Positions 17,447-25,822 of a stretch of DNA of 64,000 bases are shown one piece after another (position 1 is the first letter of the stretch; each line of letters begins with the position of its first letter). The notes beneath the pieces are model-generated. The model ran no database searches, had not been told where the DNA came from, and saw nothing but the letters and a program-made list of their open reading frames with translations. The position numbers and the translations under genes were made by a program. Source of the DNA: Hymenobacter sp. APR13 (GTDB taxonomy: Bacteria; Bacteroidota; Bacteroidia; Cytophagales; Hymenobacteraceae); contig NZ_CP006587.1 in the NCBI RefSeq assembly GCF_000737515.1, positions 2,537,001-2,601,000 of the forward strand, given 5' to 3'.

Positions 17447-18985
17447 TCAGCCGGCCCAGCCTTCGCGGTCGAGGCTGCGGTATTGGATAGCTTCGGCCAG
17501 GTGCGGCAGCTGAATTTCGTCGGCTTTGGCCAAGTCGGCGATGGTGCGGGCCACTTTCAGAATCCGGTCGTATGCGCGGGCCGAGAGGCCGAGGCGCTCC
17601 ATGGCGGTTTTGAGCAGCGTGCGGCCGGCGTCGTTGATGGCGCAGATGTCCTTCACCATTTGGGGCGGCATCATAGCGTTGGAGTGGATGTCGGGGAAAT
17701 CCTGGAAGCGGCGCGCCTGCACCTGCCGGGCGGCATCCACGCGGCGCTGAATGGCCTGGCTGCTCTCGGCCTTGCGCGTTTCCGTCATCTGGTCGAACGT
17801 AACGGGCGTGACTTCCACGTGCAGGTCAATCCGGTCGAGGAGCGGGCCGCTGACTTTGTTGAGGTAGCGCTGCACCACGCCGGGGCCGCACACGCACTCT
17901 TTCTCGGGGTGGTTGTAGTAGCCGCAGGGGCAGGGGTTCATGCTCGCAATCAGCATGAAGTTGGCCGGGAAGTCGATGCTGACCTTGGCCCGCGAGATGG
18001 TCACGCGGCGCTCCTCCAGCGGCTGGCGCATCACCTCCAGCACCGTGCGCTTGAACTCCGGCAGCTCATCCAGAAACAGCACGCCGTTGTGGGCCAGCGA
18101 GATTTCGCCCGGCTGCGGGTTGCCGCCGCCGCCCACCAGCGCCACGTCGGAAATGGTGTGGTGCGGGGCCCGGAAGGGACGGGTGCCCAGCAGTGAGGCG
18201 TTGGCGCCCAGCTTGCCGGCCACCGAGTGAATCTTGGTGGTTTCGAGGGCTTCCTGAATGGTCAGCGGCGGCAGAATGGTGGGCAGGCGCTTGGCCAGCA
18301 TGGTTTTGCCCGCGCCGGGCGGCCCGATCATGATGACGTTGTGGCCACCGGCCGCCGCTATTTCCAGAGCCCGCTTGATGTTTTCCTGGCCCTGCACGTC
18401 GGCGAAGTCGGCGGCATACTGGTTGGCGTCGAGCTGAAAAGCGTCACGCGTGTCCATCACCAGCGGCTCAATGGCCAGCCGGCCCTCAAAGAAGTCGATG
18501 GCCTCCTGCATGGTGTCCACCGGAATGATGTCGAGGTTGTTGACGATGGCGGCCTCGCGGGCATTCTCACGGGGCAGGATGAAGCCCTTGAAGCCTTCTT
18601 TGCGGGCCTGAATGGCAATCGGTAGCACGCCTCTGATAGGCCGCAGGGCGCCATCCAGCGCCATTTCGCCCATGATGATGTACTCGCCCAGTTGCTCGGT
18701 GCTGAGCTGCTGCGAGGCGTGCAGGATGCCCAGCGCAATGGGCAGGTCGTAGGCCGAGCCTTCCTTGCGGATATCGGCCGGGGCCATGTTCACGACTACT
18801 TTGGTGCGCGGCATTCGCAGCCCCCGAAACTTGAGGGCCGCCTCAATGCGCTGCTGGCTTTCCTTGATGGCGTTATCGGGCAAACCCACCACGTAGAAAT
18901 TGGTGCCCTGCGATACAACTACTTCAATGGTAATGGTATAAGCGTTTACTCCCTGCACGGCCGAGCCGAAGGTTTTGGTAAGCAT
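17447..18985 (-). CDS. comM: YifB/ComM family Mg-chelatase-like AAA+ ATPase
   Basis: ComM-type hexameric helicases promote branch migration during DNA uptake and recombination in the species studied. This 512-residue protein has the N-terminal LonS5-like domain (about 1-175, with FYVVGLPDNAIKES). An AAA+ core follows with Walker A GPPGAGKT (221-228), Walker B VLFLDELPEF (about 303) and the zinc-binding CPCGYYNHPEKECVC. A C-terminal lid with GLSARAYDRILKVARTIADL completes it. Full-length and intact. No competence genes lie next to it, so its role here is inferred from the family. Confidence 0.93.
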   Translation of the reverse strand: MLTKTFGSAVQGVNAYTITIEVVVSQGTNFYVVGLPDNAIKESQQRIEAALKFRGLRMPRTKVVVNMAPADIRKEGSAYDLPIALGILHASQQLSTEQLGEYIIMGEMALDGALRPIRGVLPIAIQARKEGFKGFILPRENAREAAIVNNLDIIPVDTMQEAIDFFEGRLAIEPLVMDTRDAFQLDANQYAADFADVQGQENIKRALEIAAAGGHNVIMIGPPGAGKTMLAKRLPTILPPLTIQEALETTKIHSVAGKLGANASLLGTRPFRAPHHTISDVALVGGGGNPQPGEISLAHNGVLFLDELPEFKRTVLEVMRQPLEERRVTISRAKVSIDFPANFMLIASMNPCPCGYYNHPEKECVCGPGVVQRYLNKVSGPLLDRIDLHVEVTPVTFDQMTETRKAESSQAIQRRVDAARQVQARRFQDFPDIHSNAMMPPQMVKDICAINDAGRTLLKTAMERLGLSARAYDRILKVARTIADLAKADEIQLPHLAEAIQYRSLDREGWAG

Positions 18986-19054
18986 AGGATCCGTCGGTAA
19001 ACAATAAAGTGGAGTAGCAATATAGCCGAAATCCTACATCCCGGCGCATACAAA

Positions 19055-19116
19055 TTCGCCCGTAGCTTCTATCGGCTCAGCGGGTTAGGCCGGGCCGGGA
19101 AGAAGCTACGGGCGAA
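19055..19116. repeat. Inverted repeat in the comM-gmhA gap
   Basis: Arms TTCGCCCGTAGCTTCT (19055-19070) and AGAAGCTACGGGCGAA (19101-19116) are perfect 16-base complements around a 30-base loop. It lies between two minus-strand genes, gmhA (stop 19164) and comM (start 18985). It could be a terminator for gmhA or another dispersed palindrome. No other copy is seen in this window. Confidence 0.7.
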
Positions 19117-19163
19117 AGAATACAGCAGCGGCAGAACCGCCGGAAGCAGGCAGGTAGAACGGG

Positions 19164-19766
19164 CTAGCTGCCCTGTTCGTCCACCAGCTGCTCGATGAGC
19201 ATAATCATGATGTGAATGGCCTTGATGTGGATTTCCTGCACCCGGTCGGCGTAGCCGTGGTGCGGGGCCCGGATTTCCACGTCGCAGACAGCGGCCAGCT
19301 GGCCGCCGTCCTTGCCGGTGAGGCCCACTACCTGCATGCCGGCCGCTTTGGCAGCTTCGGCGGCGCGCAGCACGTTGGGCGAGTTGCCGCTGGTACTGAT
19401 GGCCAGCAGCACGTCGCCGGGGCGGCCCAGGGCCTCCACGTAGCGGCTGAAGACGTGGTCGTAGCCGAAGTCGTTGGCCACGCAGCTCATGTGCGAGGCC
19501 TCCGTCAGGGCAATGGCGCCCAGCGCGGGGCGGTTCTGGCGGTAGCGGCCAGTAAGCTCCTCGGCAAAGTGCTGGGCGTCGCAGAGGCTGCCGCCGTTGC
19601 CGCAGCTCAGGATTTTGCCTTTCTGGCGCAGGCTGCCAGCCATGAGGCGGGCAGCCTGCTCGATGGCCGTGAGGTTGGCGGGGTCCGCCAGAAAACGGTC
19701 CAGCACGGTGCGGGCTTCGGTCAGCTCCGCCCGGATGAGGTCGGGGAGGGAAACGGGGGTGTTCAC
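19164..19766 (-). CDS. gmhA: SIS-domain sugar-phosphate isomerase, GmhA-like
   Basis: GmhA converts sedoheptulose 7-phosphate to heptose 7-phosphate for LPS-type heptose synthesis. The 200-residue product is the usual size. SIS motifs are [21 protein letters not shown] (with the Ser/His phosphate and metal contacts), [22 protein letters not shown] and a late HIKAIHIMI. The start is GTG at 19766 and the -7-like box TATCTTCG (minus strand of 19771-19778) ends only 4 bases before it, so the message may be leaderless. Other heptose genes are not in the window, so a related sugar isomerase is possible. Confidence 0.85.
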   Translation of the reverse strand: MNTPVSLPDLIRAELTEARTVLDRFLADPANLTAIEQAARLMAGSLRQKGKILSCGNGGSLCDAQHFAEELTGRYRQNRPALGAIALTEASHMSCVANDFGYDHVFSRYVEALGRPGDVLLAISTSGNSPNVLRAAEAAKAAGMQVVGLTGKDGGQLAAVCDVEIRAPHHGYADRVQEIHIKAIHIMIMLIEQLVDEQGS

Positions 19767-19784
19767 GGCGCGAAGATAAGCCGG

Positions 19785-20195
19785 CTACGCCAGCGGCGCC
19801 TCGTCGCGGGTGGTGGGGCGGGGGGCGTCGGGCGGCACGGGGGCCGGCACTACGTAGCCCTCGGGGTGCACGGTGGTGCCGGTGCGGGGCGCGCCCAGGC
19901 CGGGGCTGCGCTGCTCCAGCTGCTGGTCGTAGAGGCGGGCCTTCAGTTCGTTGATTTTGCCTTCGTGGGCGGCCACGTTGCGGCGCAGCAAGGTGCTGTC
20001 GAGGTTTTCGGTGATGAGTTGCAGGGTGAGCAGCACGGCGCCCGTCACGAACAGGGCGTAGTAAAAGCCGGCGGCGTTGCTACCCGCCGTCACGGCCATC
20101 AGGCCGTCGCGCGAGCCGGGGCTGAGAATGAGCAACAGAGCCAGCAGGACATAAAGCATCACCAGAATGGTGACCAGACGTTTCAGCGCAAGCAT
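19785..20195 (-). CDS. Small membrane protein with coiled-coil segment
   Basis: 136 residues, family not recognised. Two hydrophobic helices (about 5-25 and 42-62) are followed by LDSTLLRRNVAAHEGKINEL, a likely coiled coil, and a Pro-rich tail ending EAPLA. The topology suggests an inner-membrane hairpin with a cytosolic tail. It is the last of three minus-strand small membrane genes (20934 to 19785), followed 18 bases later by the gmhA start. Whether they form one operon is uncertain, because the -7-like box of gmhA lies in that gap. Confidence 0.7.
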   Translation of the reverse strand: MLALKRLVTILVMLYVLLALLLILSPGSRDGLMAVTAGSNAAGFYYALFVTGAVLLTLQLITENLDSTLLRRNVAAHEGKINELKARLYDQQLEQRSPGLGAPRTGTTVHPEGYVVPAPVPPDAPRPTTRDEAPLA

Positions 20196-20274
20196 GAGGT
20201 AGCAGAGCTAGGTGAGTGAACAATGGGCCCGTGTACGCGAAAACGCCGCAGGCGGGTTAAATATAGTGGTTCAC

Positions 20275-20664
20275 TTATTCTAACAGGCTGTCAGCCTCGG
20301 GCTGAAGTGGTGCCGCCTGTCCCGATGAAGGTCGGGCGCCGGCCAGCCGTGCCTGCAGCTGCCGTAACTTCTGGCGCTCAATCGGGAAGAGGCTGTCGGT
20401 GGGCTGGCGGCGCAGCGAGTCCAGCAGGCGGGTGGCGGCCAGCGTGTCGGCGGCGGTCAGCAGCGAGTCGGCGCGGAGCAGGGCGGTGTCGTAGGCCATG
20501 CTGGCGGCTATTTTGCGCTGCAGGGCGGCCTCGGTGGCCTGCCGGGCGGGCTGCTGCTGCGCCTGCCGGAACTTGCGCCACAGCCACGTGCCGCCCTGGG
20601 CCAGCAGCAGCAGCACAATCAGGGTGGCAACCCAGCGGCGCGTAGTATCAGAGGAAGTCGCCAT
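20275..20664 (-). CDS. Single-pass membrane protein with helical periplasmic or cytosolic domain
   Basis: 129 residues, unrecognised. One transmembrane helix (WVATLIVLLLLAQGGTWLW, about 11-29) precedes an Ala/Leu/Arg-rich helical region that includes AALQRKIAASMAYDTALLRA and DTLAATRLLDSLRRQ. This looks like a short repeat-type helical domain. It starts 15 bases after the preceding small gene's stop, so the two are very likely cotranscribed. The high-GC region gives long open frames on both strands; this one has the membrane helix and the right codon pattern. Confidence 0.65.
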   Translation of the reverse strand: MATSSDTTRRWVATLIVLLLLAQGGTWLWRKFRQAQQQPARQATEAALQRKIAASMAYDTALLRADSLLTAADTLAATRLLDSLRRQPTDSLFPIERQKLRQLQARLAGARPSSGQAAPLQPEADSLLE

Positions 20665-20679
20665 ACCGCCGGCCGGACC

Positions 20680-20934
20680 TTAGCGCGCCATGGCGGCCGT
20701 ATCGGCCAAAACGGTGGAATCGGCTACCACTACGGGGGCGGTGCTGGCGGCCTGGCTGGCCCGGATTCGGTCTTCCAGCGCCGCGCTCCGCTCGGTGAGC
20801 TGCTCCATGCGGGTGGCCGAATCTGTCTGCTGCTCTTGGCGCCAGTATTTATAGGCGAAGCGCAGGCCAATCATCACCAAGGCCAGCGTCCAGAACCATT
20901 GCGACTTATACCACGGAACCTGAGGGGTAGACAT
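20680..20934 (-). CDS. Small membrane protein with short coiled coil
   Basis: 84 residues. One transmembrane helix (FWTLALVMIGLRFAYKYW) after a short N-terminus MSTPQVPWYKSQ, then an acidic/basic coiled-coil-like stretch with MEQLTERSAALEDRIRASQA. Not recognised. It is first in the run of three small membrane genes. Just upstream, the minus strand carries the degenerate GGATTAGGG-type repeat (20939-20979), which leaves only 4 bases before the ATG. Confidence 0.65.
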   Translation of the reverse strand: MSTPQVPWYKSQWFWTLALVMIGLRFAYKYWRQEQQTDSATRMEQLTERSAALEDRIRASQAASTAPVVVADSTVLADTAAMAR

Positions 20935-20938
20935 AATT

Positions 20939-20979
20939 TTAGGGATTAAGGAGTAGGGATTAGGGCCTAGGAATTAGGC
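20939..20979. repeat. Degenerate (TA)GGGATTAGG repeat, left copy
   Basis: The stretch reads TTAGGGATTAAGGAGTAGGG and continues with ATTAGGGCCTAGGAATTAGG, four imperfect GGATTA-type units. A similar block in opposite orientation lies at 21377-21416, so the two blocks bracket the 477-base gap between the small membrane gene and msbA. Confidence 0.65.
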
Positions 20980-21043
20980 AGCGCAATATGCTGGATTTGG
21001 TGCAATCAATGGCACGTAAGGAAATTAATCTAACCCAAGTTGA

Positions 21044-21216
21044 GGCGTAGCCTCTGCGGGGCGGTATGTAGGTAGCGTCATAGTCAATGAAACGAACAAA
21101 GCCCCGGCGGGGCGACACTTGGACGGTGCAGTCAAGGTGTCGCCCCGCCGGGGCTTACGGAAATGTTCCGTTGCTGCTTCTACCAATATACCGCCCCGCT
21201 GGGGCTGCGTGGCTAC
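21044..21216. repeat. MITE-like palindromic element with GCCCCGGCGGGGC core
   Basis: An imperfect inverted repeat with two matching blocks. The inner arms AAGCCCCGGCGGGGCGACAC (21099-21118) and its perfect complement (21137-21156) surround an 18-base loop. Outer blocks CTCTGCGGGGCGGTAT (about 21052-21067) and ATACCGCCCCGCTGGGG (about 21188-21204) also pair with mismatches. The whole is about 170 bases and non-coding; the open frame crossing it on the + strand is a by-product of the repeat. The rest of the gap (20980-21043, 21217-21376) shows nothing I can name. Confidence 0.65.
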
Positions 21217-21376
21217 TCCGCAACTACTCCGCAGCGTGAGTTACTTGTTCGGTAAGATTCAAGTACCGAGCCTTAAGTGCTTCTGCCAAAACCTCAACGC
21301 ACCGCCGCATCAAGTGGCTGAAGCATCTTTTTGGAAGCTGGAATCTGGTTTTGTTAGAAACTCTACTCTCCAGCCC

Positions 21377-21416
21377 CTATTCCATAATCCCCAGTCCATA
21401 ATCCCCAATCCCTACA
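21377..21416. repeat. Degenerate GGATTAGG-type repeat, right copy, overlapping the msbA stop
   Basis: On the minus strand this reads GTAGGGATTGGGGATTATGG and continues with ACTGGGGATTATGGAATAGG, inverted relative to 20939-20979. The msbA stop codon TAG (21414-21412) is the TAG of the first GTAGGGATT unit, so the repeat joins the coding end directly. Confidence 0.65.
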
Positions 21417-23253
21417 CCAGCGCTGCGTTGGTGGCCTGCATCTGGCTGAGGCGCTGGTAGAGGCCGCCGGGCTGGCGCAGCAGCTCGTCGTGGGTGCCGC
21501 GCTCGGCAATGCGGCCCTGGTGCAGCACAATGATTTCGTCGGCGTGCTGCACGGTGCTCAGGCGGTGGGCAATGACCAGCGAAGTGCGGCTCTGCATGAG
21601 GCGCGTTAGGGCTTCCTGCACCAGCTTTTCGCTTTCAGTATCGAGGGCCGAGGTGGCTTCGTCGAGGATGAGGATGGGCGGATTGCGCAGGATGGCGCGG
21701 GCAATGCTGAGCCGCTGCCGCTGCCCGCCCGACAGCCGCCCGCCCCGGTCGCCGATGAGGGTGTGGTAGCCCTCGGGCGTGGCCATGATGAAGTCGTGGG
21801 CATTGGCAATGCGGGCCGCTTCCATCACCTCGGCCTCGGTGGCTTCGGTGTTGAAGCGGATGTTGTTGAGGATGGTGTCGTTGAACAGGATACTTTCCTG
21901 CGTGACGATGCCCATCTGCTCGCGCACCGAGTGGATGGTGCAGTCGCGTACGTCGTGGCCGTCGATGAGGATCTGGCCACCGGTGGGGTCGTAGAAGCGG
22001 GGCAGCAGGTCGGCGAGGGTGCTTTTGCCGGAGCCGCTGGGGCCTACCAAGGCCACGGTTTTGCCTTTCTCAATGGTCAGGTTGATGTCCTGCAGCACCG
22101 GGGCGTCGGCGTAGGCAAACTGCAGGTTGCGCAGCTCAATCTGCTGCCGGAACTCGGGCAGCACTTGGGCGTCGGGCTTGTCGCGCAGCACGGGGTCGGT
22201 GTCGATGATGCTCAGCACCCGCTCGCCGGCCACGAGCCCGCGCTGGATGTTGCCGAACGACGACGACAGGGCCTTGGCTGGCGTGAGCACCTGTGAGAAG
22301 ATGACGATGTAGCCGATGAACGTGGCCGCCGACAGGTTGGACTCGCCGCCCAGAATCAGGGTGCCACCAAAGTACAGCAGCCCCGCCACCACCGTGACGC
22401 CGGCAAACTCCGAAAACGGCGAGGCCAGGTCGCGGGTGTTGTCGATGCGGCGCGAGGTGCGGGCGTACTGGTCGTTCTGGTCTTCAAACTTGCCGGTGAT
22501 GTAGGCCTGGGCGTTGAACGCCTTCACGACCCGGATGCCGCCCAGCGTTTCGTCAATCACGGACAGCATGGAGCCGAGTGTACTTTGGCTGCGCTTGGCC
22601 TGCGTGCGCAGGCGCTTCGACAAGCTCGCAATCAGCCCCCCGGAAATGGGTAGCAGCACCAGGGTAAACAGCGTAAGCTTCACCGAAATGCTGAACAGCA
22701 CGATGAAGTAGAAGATGATGGTGAGCGGCTCCCGGATTACGCCGGTCAGGGTGTTCACCACCGACGTTTCCACTTCCTGCACGTCGGACGTGAAGCGCGA
22801 CATCAGGTCGCCCTTCCGCTCGCCGTTGAAGTAGCCCAGCGGGAGCTGAATGATGCGGTGGTAGAGGTCGAGGCGCAGGGCGCGGATGACGCGGGCCCGC
22901 ACCCGGGCAATCAGCCGGAAGCTGAGGTAGCGGAATACGTTGCTGAAAAACACCGAGGCCACTACGAATACGCATACAAACGACAGCGCCCCCAGCTTGC
23001 CGCGCTCGGCTATCACCTGCCCGAAATGGTAGTAAAAAGTGTCTTTGAAATACTCCGCCGACAGCGAGAAACCAGGCAGCGCAGCAGGCACCGGCGACTT
23101 GTCGGTGGTATCAAACAGCACGTCCAGCAGCGGAATGATGAGCGTGAAGTTGAAGATGCTGAACACAATGGTCAGCACCGTGAGCAGCAGGTAGAGCGGC
23201 AGAAAGTCGGCGTAGGGCCGGGCGTATTGCAGAATGCGGAGGTAGGTCTTCAT
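21412..23253 (-). CDS. MsbA-type ABC exporter (fused permease and ATPase)
   Basis: A half-transporter of 613 residues: six-helix exporter domain (about 1-330) and a nucleotide-binding domain with Walker A GPSGSGKST, Q-loop TQESILF, signature LSGGQRQR, Walker B ILILDEATSALD and H-loop AHRLS. MsbA-type proteins flip lipid A core or other lipids across the inner membrane; substrate here is inferred from the family. Start 23253 (MKTYLRILQYARP) is preferred to ATG 23274 because a TACCTTTG -7 box on the minus strand (23263-23270) lies between them. The stop codon is part of a repeat. Confidence 0.92.
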   Translation of the reverse strand: MKTYLRILQYARPYADFLPLYLLLTVLTIVFSIFNFTLIIPLLDVLFDTTDKSPVPAALPGFSLSAEYFKDTFYYHFGQVIAERGKLGALSFVCVFVVASVFFSNVFRYLSFRLIARVRARVIRALRLDLYHRIIQLPLGYFNGERKGDLMSRFTSDVQEVETSVVNTLTGVIREPLTIIFYFIVLFSISVKLTLFTLVLLPISGGLIASLSKRLRTQAKRSQSTLGSMLSVIDETLGGIRVVKAFNAQAYITGKFEDQNDQYARTSRRIDNTRDLASPFSEFAGVTVVAGLLYFGGTLILGGESNLSAATFIGYIVIFSQVLTPAKALSSSFGNIQRGLVAGERVLSIIDTDPVLRDKPDAQVLPEFRQQIELRNLQFAYADAPVLQDINLTIEKGKTVALVGPSGSGKSTLADLLPRFYDPTGGQILIDGHDVRDCTIHSVREQMGIVTQESILFNDTILNNIRFNTEATEAEVMEAARIANAHDFIMATPEGYHTLIGDRGGRLSGGQRQRLSIARAILRNPPILILDEATSALDTESEKLVQEALTRLMQSRTSLVIAHRLSTVQHADEIIVLHQGRIAERGTHDELLRQPGGLYQRLSQMQATNAALV

Positions 23254-23262
23254 CGGTAGCCA

Positions 23263-23270
23263 CAAAGGTA
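23263..23270 (-). promoter_or_regulatory. -7 box of the MsbA-type gene
   Basis: TACCTTTG on the minus strand, 9 bases before the ATG at 23253. It implies a very short leader and excludes the upstream ATG at 23274 as the start. Confidence 0.55.
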
Positions 23271-23275
23271 GCATT

Positions 23276-23298
23276 GTAGCATAGGCTTTAGCCTGTAC
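23276..23298. repeat. Short palindromic repeat, family B
   Basis: GTAGCATAGGCTTTAGCCTGTAC, a diverged copy of the 9100-9122 element, lies between two minus-strand genes: 25 bases after the stop at 23324 and just upstream of the msbA promoter. Confidence 0.7.
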
Positions 23299-23323
23299 CC
23301 CGCCACCCCCGGCCCGCCCGGAT

Positions 23324-23683
23324 CTACTTCGCTCCGAAAACGGCTACTACCTCAATCTGGCCGATAATGTGGCGGTTGAACTCGGCCAGCTCCTCGGCGG
23401 GCACCCACAGCTCGTTGTGCTCCCGCAGTCCCACGTTCTGCACCGGGAAGGTGGCGGCGTACTCGGCCTCCACGGCGAAGCGCAGCACGTAGCCCACGCC
23501 GTAGTAGGGCACGTTCCAGTCGCGGGCAATGCGGGTGGCGTACTCTTCATTTAGCACCGGATAGAAAATCGGCTGCTCCGGCAGGCGCGGCGGAAACTCC
23601 AGCCACCCCGAAGCCGCAATCAAATCCAGCTCCTGCTGATTGACGGGACGGTACAGCAGCAGGGCTTCGGGTTCGTGACGCAT
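23324..23683 (-). CDS. Small conserved hypothetical protein, ADP-ribosylation/crystallin J1-like annotation
   Basis: 119 residues from ATG 23683. The sequence YRPVNQQELDLIAASGW, then PPRLPEQPIFYPVLNEEYA, RIARDWNVPYYGVGYVLRF and ELWVPAEELAEFNRHIIG, resembles small proteins often annotated as ADP-ribosylation/crystallin J1-like; no enzymatic role is established that I know of. No signal or membrane helix, so likely cytosolic. The frame runs upstream to an ATG at 23722, but that codon lies inside a half copy of repeat family A, so 23683 is preferred. Confidence 0.75.
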   Translation of the reverse strand: MRHEPEALLLYRPVNQQELDLIAASGWLEFPPRLPEQPIFYPVLNEEYATRIARDWNVPYYGVGYVLRFAVEAEYAATFPVQNVGLREHNELWVPAEELAEFNRHIIGQIEVVAVFGAK

Positions 23684-23713
23684 GGAGTGTGGTGATGAGT
23701 TGATGGTGTAAAA

Positions 23714-23760
23714 GAACGTCATTCCGAGCGAAGGCGGAGCCGGAGCCGAGGAATCTCGTT
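23714..23760. repeat. Half copy of palindromic repeat family A
   Basis: GAACGTCATTCCGAGCGAAG at the left and GAGGAATCTCGTT at the right end match one arm of the 31061-31148 element with an inserted GGAGCC duplication. The second arm is missing. It overlaps a possible upstream start (23722) of the neighbouring small gene. Confidence 0.7.
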
Positions 23761-23790
23761 AGTGGATGATGCTCTGTTGCTCTCTATCGA

Positions 23791-25644
23791 TTAAAACTCG
23801 TGCAGGCGCTGGGCGATGTTCCAGCGCAAGCCCAGCGAAGCCAGGGCGGTGGTGCCGGCGGTGGCGTAGGGCACGGCCTGGTCGAGGGTGCGGTTGCGCA
23901 CTATGAGCTTGCCGTCGAGCCAGAGGTTGTGGGCCGCCTGCCAGGTGCCGGTCAGGTCGCCGTGGAACAGGTATGACGTGGCGCCGTCGCCGACGCGGAA
24001 GCCGAACTCCCGGATGTTGCCGTTGGCTTCCAGCGGGCGGTTGGTGTAGGGCAGGTTGGGGTTGCCGCCGAAGTTCTGGCCCAGCGGGTCGAGGCCCTGC
24101 TTCACGTAGAAGCCTTTGGCCACCACGTTCAGGCGCGGTAGCGGCTGGTAGCTCACAATCCCAATCAGCTCCCAGAAGTTGGCGCCCATGGGGTGCGCCA
24201 GCGGCTGCTGGTAGTGCTGGTAGTTGCGGTATTTGTCTTCGTGCTGGTAGAGGTAGGGGCGGATGTAGTTGAACTCGCCCTGCACGTCCAGGGTGCGGAT
24301 GCCGGCCACGTTCACGTATTTGGCGCCCAGCTGAATGCCCTGCTTGTTGGCCCACCAGCCGTTGCCGCTCCGGATCTGGCTCAGCACAAACTCATCGAGC
24401 ACCACCTGGCCGTAGAGCTGCAGCTGCTGCTTCACGTTCCACTTGAAATCCAGGCCCAGCAACGCGTTGTCCTCGGAGCCCACGCCCTGCTCCACGGCGC
24501 GGTAGAAGATGATGGGGTTCAGGTACTGCAGCTCGAAGCCACGGCGGCGCTGGCGGGTCTGGTATACAGGAGGGTTGGCTCCAGGTGGGGATATTATGTC
24601 CTGTACTTCCTCGTAGCCGCTAAACACCACGCTTTCAAACACGCCGATGTTCAGGTTGGGCCGCACATCGAGGCTGAGGTGATGCATGGCCAGATACTTG
24701 CGCTCGTAGGAGTCGTCTACATTAGGCGCGTCGGATACCATCTGCGCAAACAGGTTCTGGTAGTTGAACTTCCAGATGCGCGTGTTCAGCTTCAGGAACA
24801 GATACGGCGCCGAGTAGTCCGACATAATCAGGCTGCGGTAGCCGTTGCCAATCTGGTTCCGGTCGTGGCCCAGCTGGATATTGACGTGGCGGCCGGCGGC
24901 ATACGTGAGGTAGCCCCGCGCCGAGAGGTAGTCGTACTGGCTAGGCGTGTTCTTGAACGGCTTCCAGAAGCCCTCGTGCGGCACGGCCAGGTCGCGCTCC
25001 ACGCGCTGCTGCACGTATTCGGGCACGGCCATCTGGTTGTCGGCCAGGAAGGTGTAGAAGCCCAGGCGCTTATCAATGGTGCCTTCCAGCTGAATGCCGC
25101 GGGTGTTCTGAAACGCGTAGCTCTTGGAGCCGTCGGAGTTGCCGAGGCTCAGGCCCGCCACCGGGTTCACGCGCAGCGTGAAATCGGGCGTGGCGACGCT
25201 GTAGAGGTCGGAGTGGCGCTCGTAGAAATACTTCAGCCGCGGCTGGGCGCGCCGGTTTACGGCGGTGGCGCGGGAGGTGTAGTTCCAGTTGTCGCGCAGC
25301 AGGTACTCGGCATTGAACCGGTCCTGGGCCGAGAGGTTGGCGCTGTCGGCCAGCATCCGCTCGGCCAGGCGCGCCACGGCCGCCCGCGGGTAGGGCCGCA
25401 CGGACGTATGCAGCTGGTAGATAGAGTCGGTGCCGTAGAGAATGGCGTACCGGTCAATCATGCGGTACACGTCGGCATCGAGCGGCACGGTAGTAGAGCC
25501 CTGCGTATAGTTGGGCGATAGTGCGAGGTTGTCGGGCGCGGGCGGCGGCGGAACCGGGCCATCGAACTGCAGCGACATACTTTGGCTGAAGGCTGCCTGC
25601 TGCAGCAAGGCGCTCAGGGCCAGAAGGAGGATAGGTTTTTTCAT
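23791..25644 (-). CDS. Outer-membrane beta-barrel protein, Wzi-like / RemB-like
   Basis: 617 residues with signal peptide MKKPILLLALSALLQQAAFS. A helical N-terminal region (YPRAAVARLAERMLAD, RFNAEYLLRDNWNY) precedes a long strand-rich barrel: FTLRVNPVAGLSLGN, IQLEGTIDKRLGFYTF, GHDRNQIGNGYRSLIMSDYS and FELQYLNPIIFYRAVEQG. It ends with LGLRWNIAQRLHEF, a Phe-terminated strand typical of outer-membrane proteins. The layout resembles the capsule assembly Wzi family and gliding protein RemB of Bacteroidota; I cannot tell which. The start at 25644 is preferred over an upstream extension to 25725. No polysaccharide genes adjoin it. Confidence 0.75.
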   Translation of the reverse strand: MKKPILLLALSALLQQAAFSQSMSLQFDGPVPPPPAPDNLALSPNYTQGSTTVPLDADVYRMIDRYAILYGTDSIYQLHTSVRPYPRAAVARLAERMLADSANLSAQDRFNAEYLLRDNWNYTSRATAVNRRAQPRLKYFYERHSDLYSVATPDFTLRVNPVAGLSLGNSDGSKSYAFQNTRGIQLEGTIDKRLGFYTFLADNQMAVPEYVQQRVERDLAVPHEGFWKPFKNTPSQYDYLSARGYLTYAAGRHVNIQLGHDRNQIGNGYRSLIMSDYSAPYLFLKLNTRIWKFNYQNLFAQMVSDAPNVDDSYERKYLAMHHLSLDVRPNLNIGVFESVVFSGYEEVQDIISPPGANPPVYQTRQRRRGFELQYLNPIIFYRAVEQGVGSEDNALLGLDFKWNVKQQLQLYGQVVLDEFVLSQIRSGNGWWANKQGIQLGAKYVNVAGIRTLDVQGEFNYIRPYLYQHEDKYRNYQHYQQPLAHPMGANFWELIGIVSYQPLPRLNVVAKGFYVKQGLDPLGQNFGGNPNLPYTNRPLEANGNIREFGFRVGDGATSYLFHGDLTGTWQAAHNLWLDGKLIVRNRTLDQAVPYATAGTTALASLGLRWNIAQRLHEF

Positions 25645-25810
25645 AAGAGGTAGGCCGCATACGCAAATCCGGCAGCCAAGTCGCAAACCTACGCAGTTGG
25701 CGCAACAGTCGGACGCCGACGGCACTGGCTGCGAGGGAAGTGTGCCCCTCTAAACGTGCCGCCGTGGCCGGCATTGCCCGGGTGGATTGCCACCCAAGGC
25801 CCGGCGCGTG

Positions 25811-25818
25811 TACCTTTG
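25811..25818 (+). promoter_or_regulatory. -7 box of the acetyltransferase-like gene
   Basis: TACCTTTG matches the -7 consensus exactly and lies 4 bases before a GTG codon (25823) in the frame of the following gene. Together they suggest a leaderless or nearly leaderless message. Confidence 0.6.
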
Positions 25819-25822
25819 GCGC

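Noticed and set aside
19164..20934. Idea that gmhA plus the three small membrane genes form an LPS locus
   Set aside because: No heptosyl or other LPS genes are adjacent, and gmhA has its own box next to its start.
21119..21460. 113-codon + strand frame in the msbA gap
   Set aside because: It is built from a palindromic repeat and the antisense end of msbA; no coding features.
24193..25521. 442-codon + strand frame opposite the barrel gene at 23791-25644
   Set aside because: Composition (Val, His, Gln, Gly rich) is that of an antisense shadow; the minus-strand frame has a signal peptide and barrel motifs.
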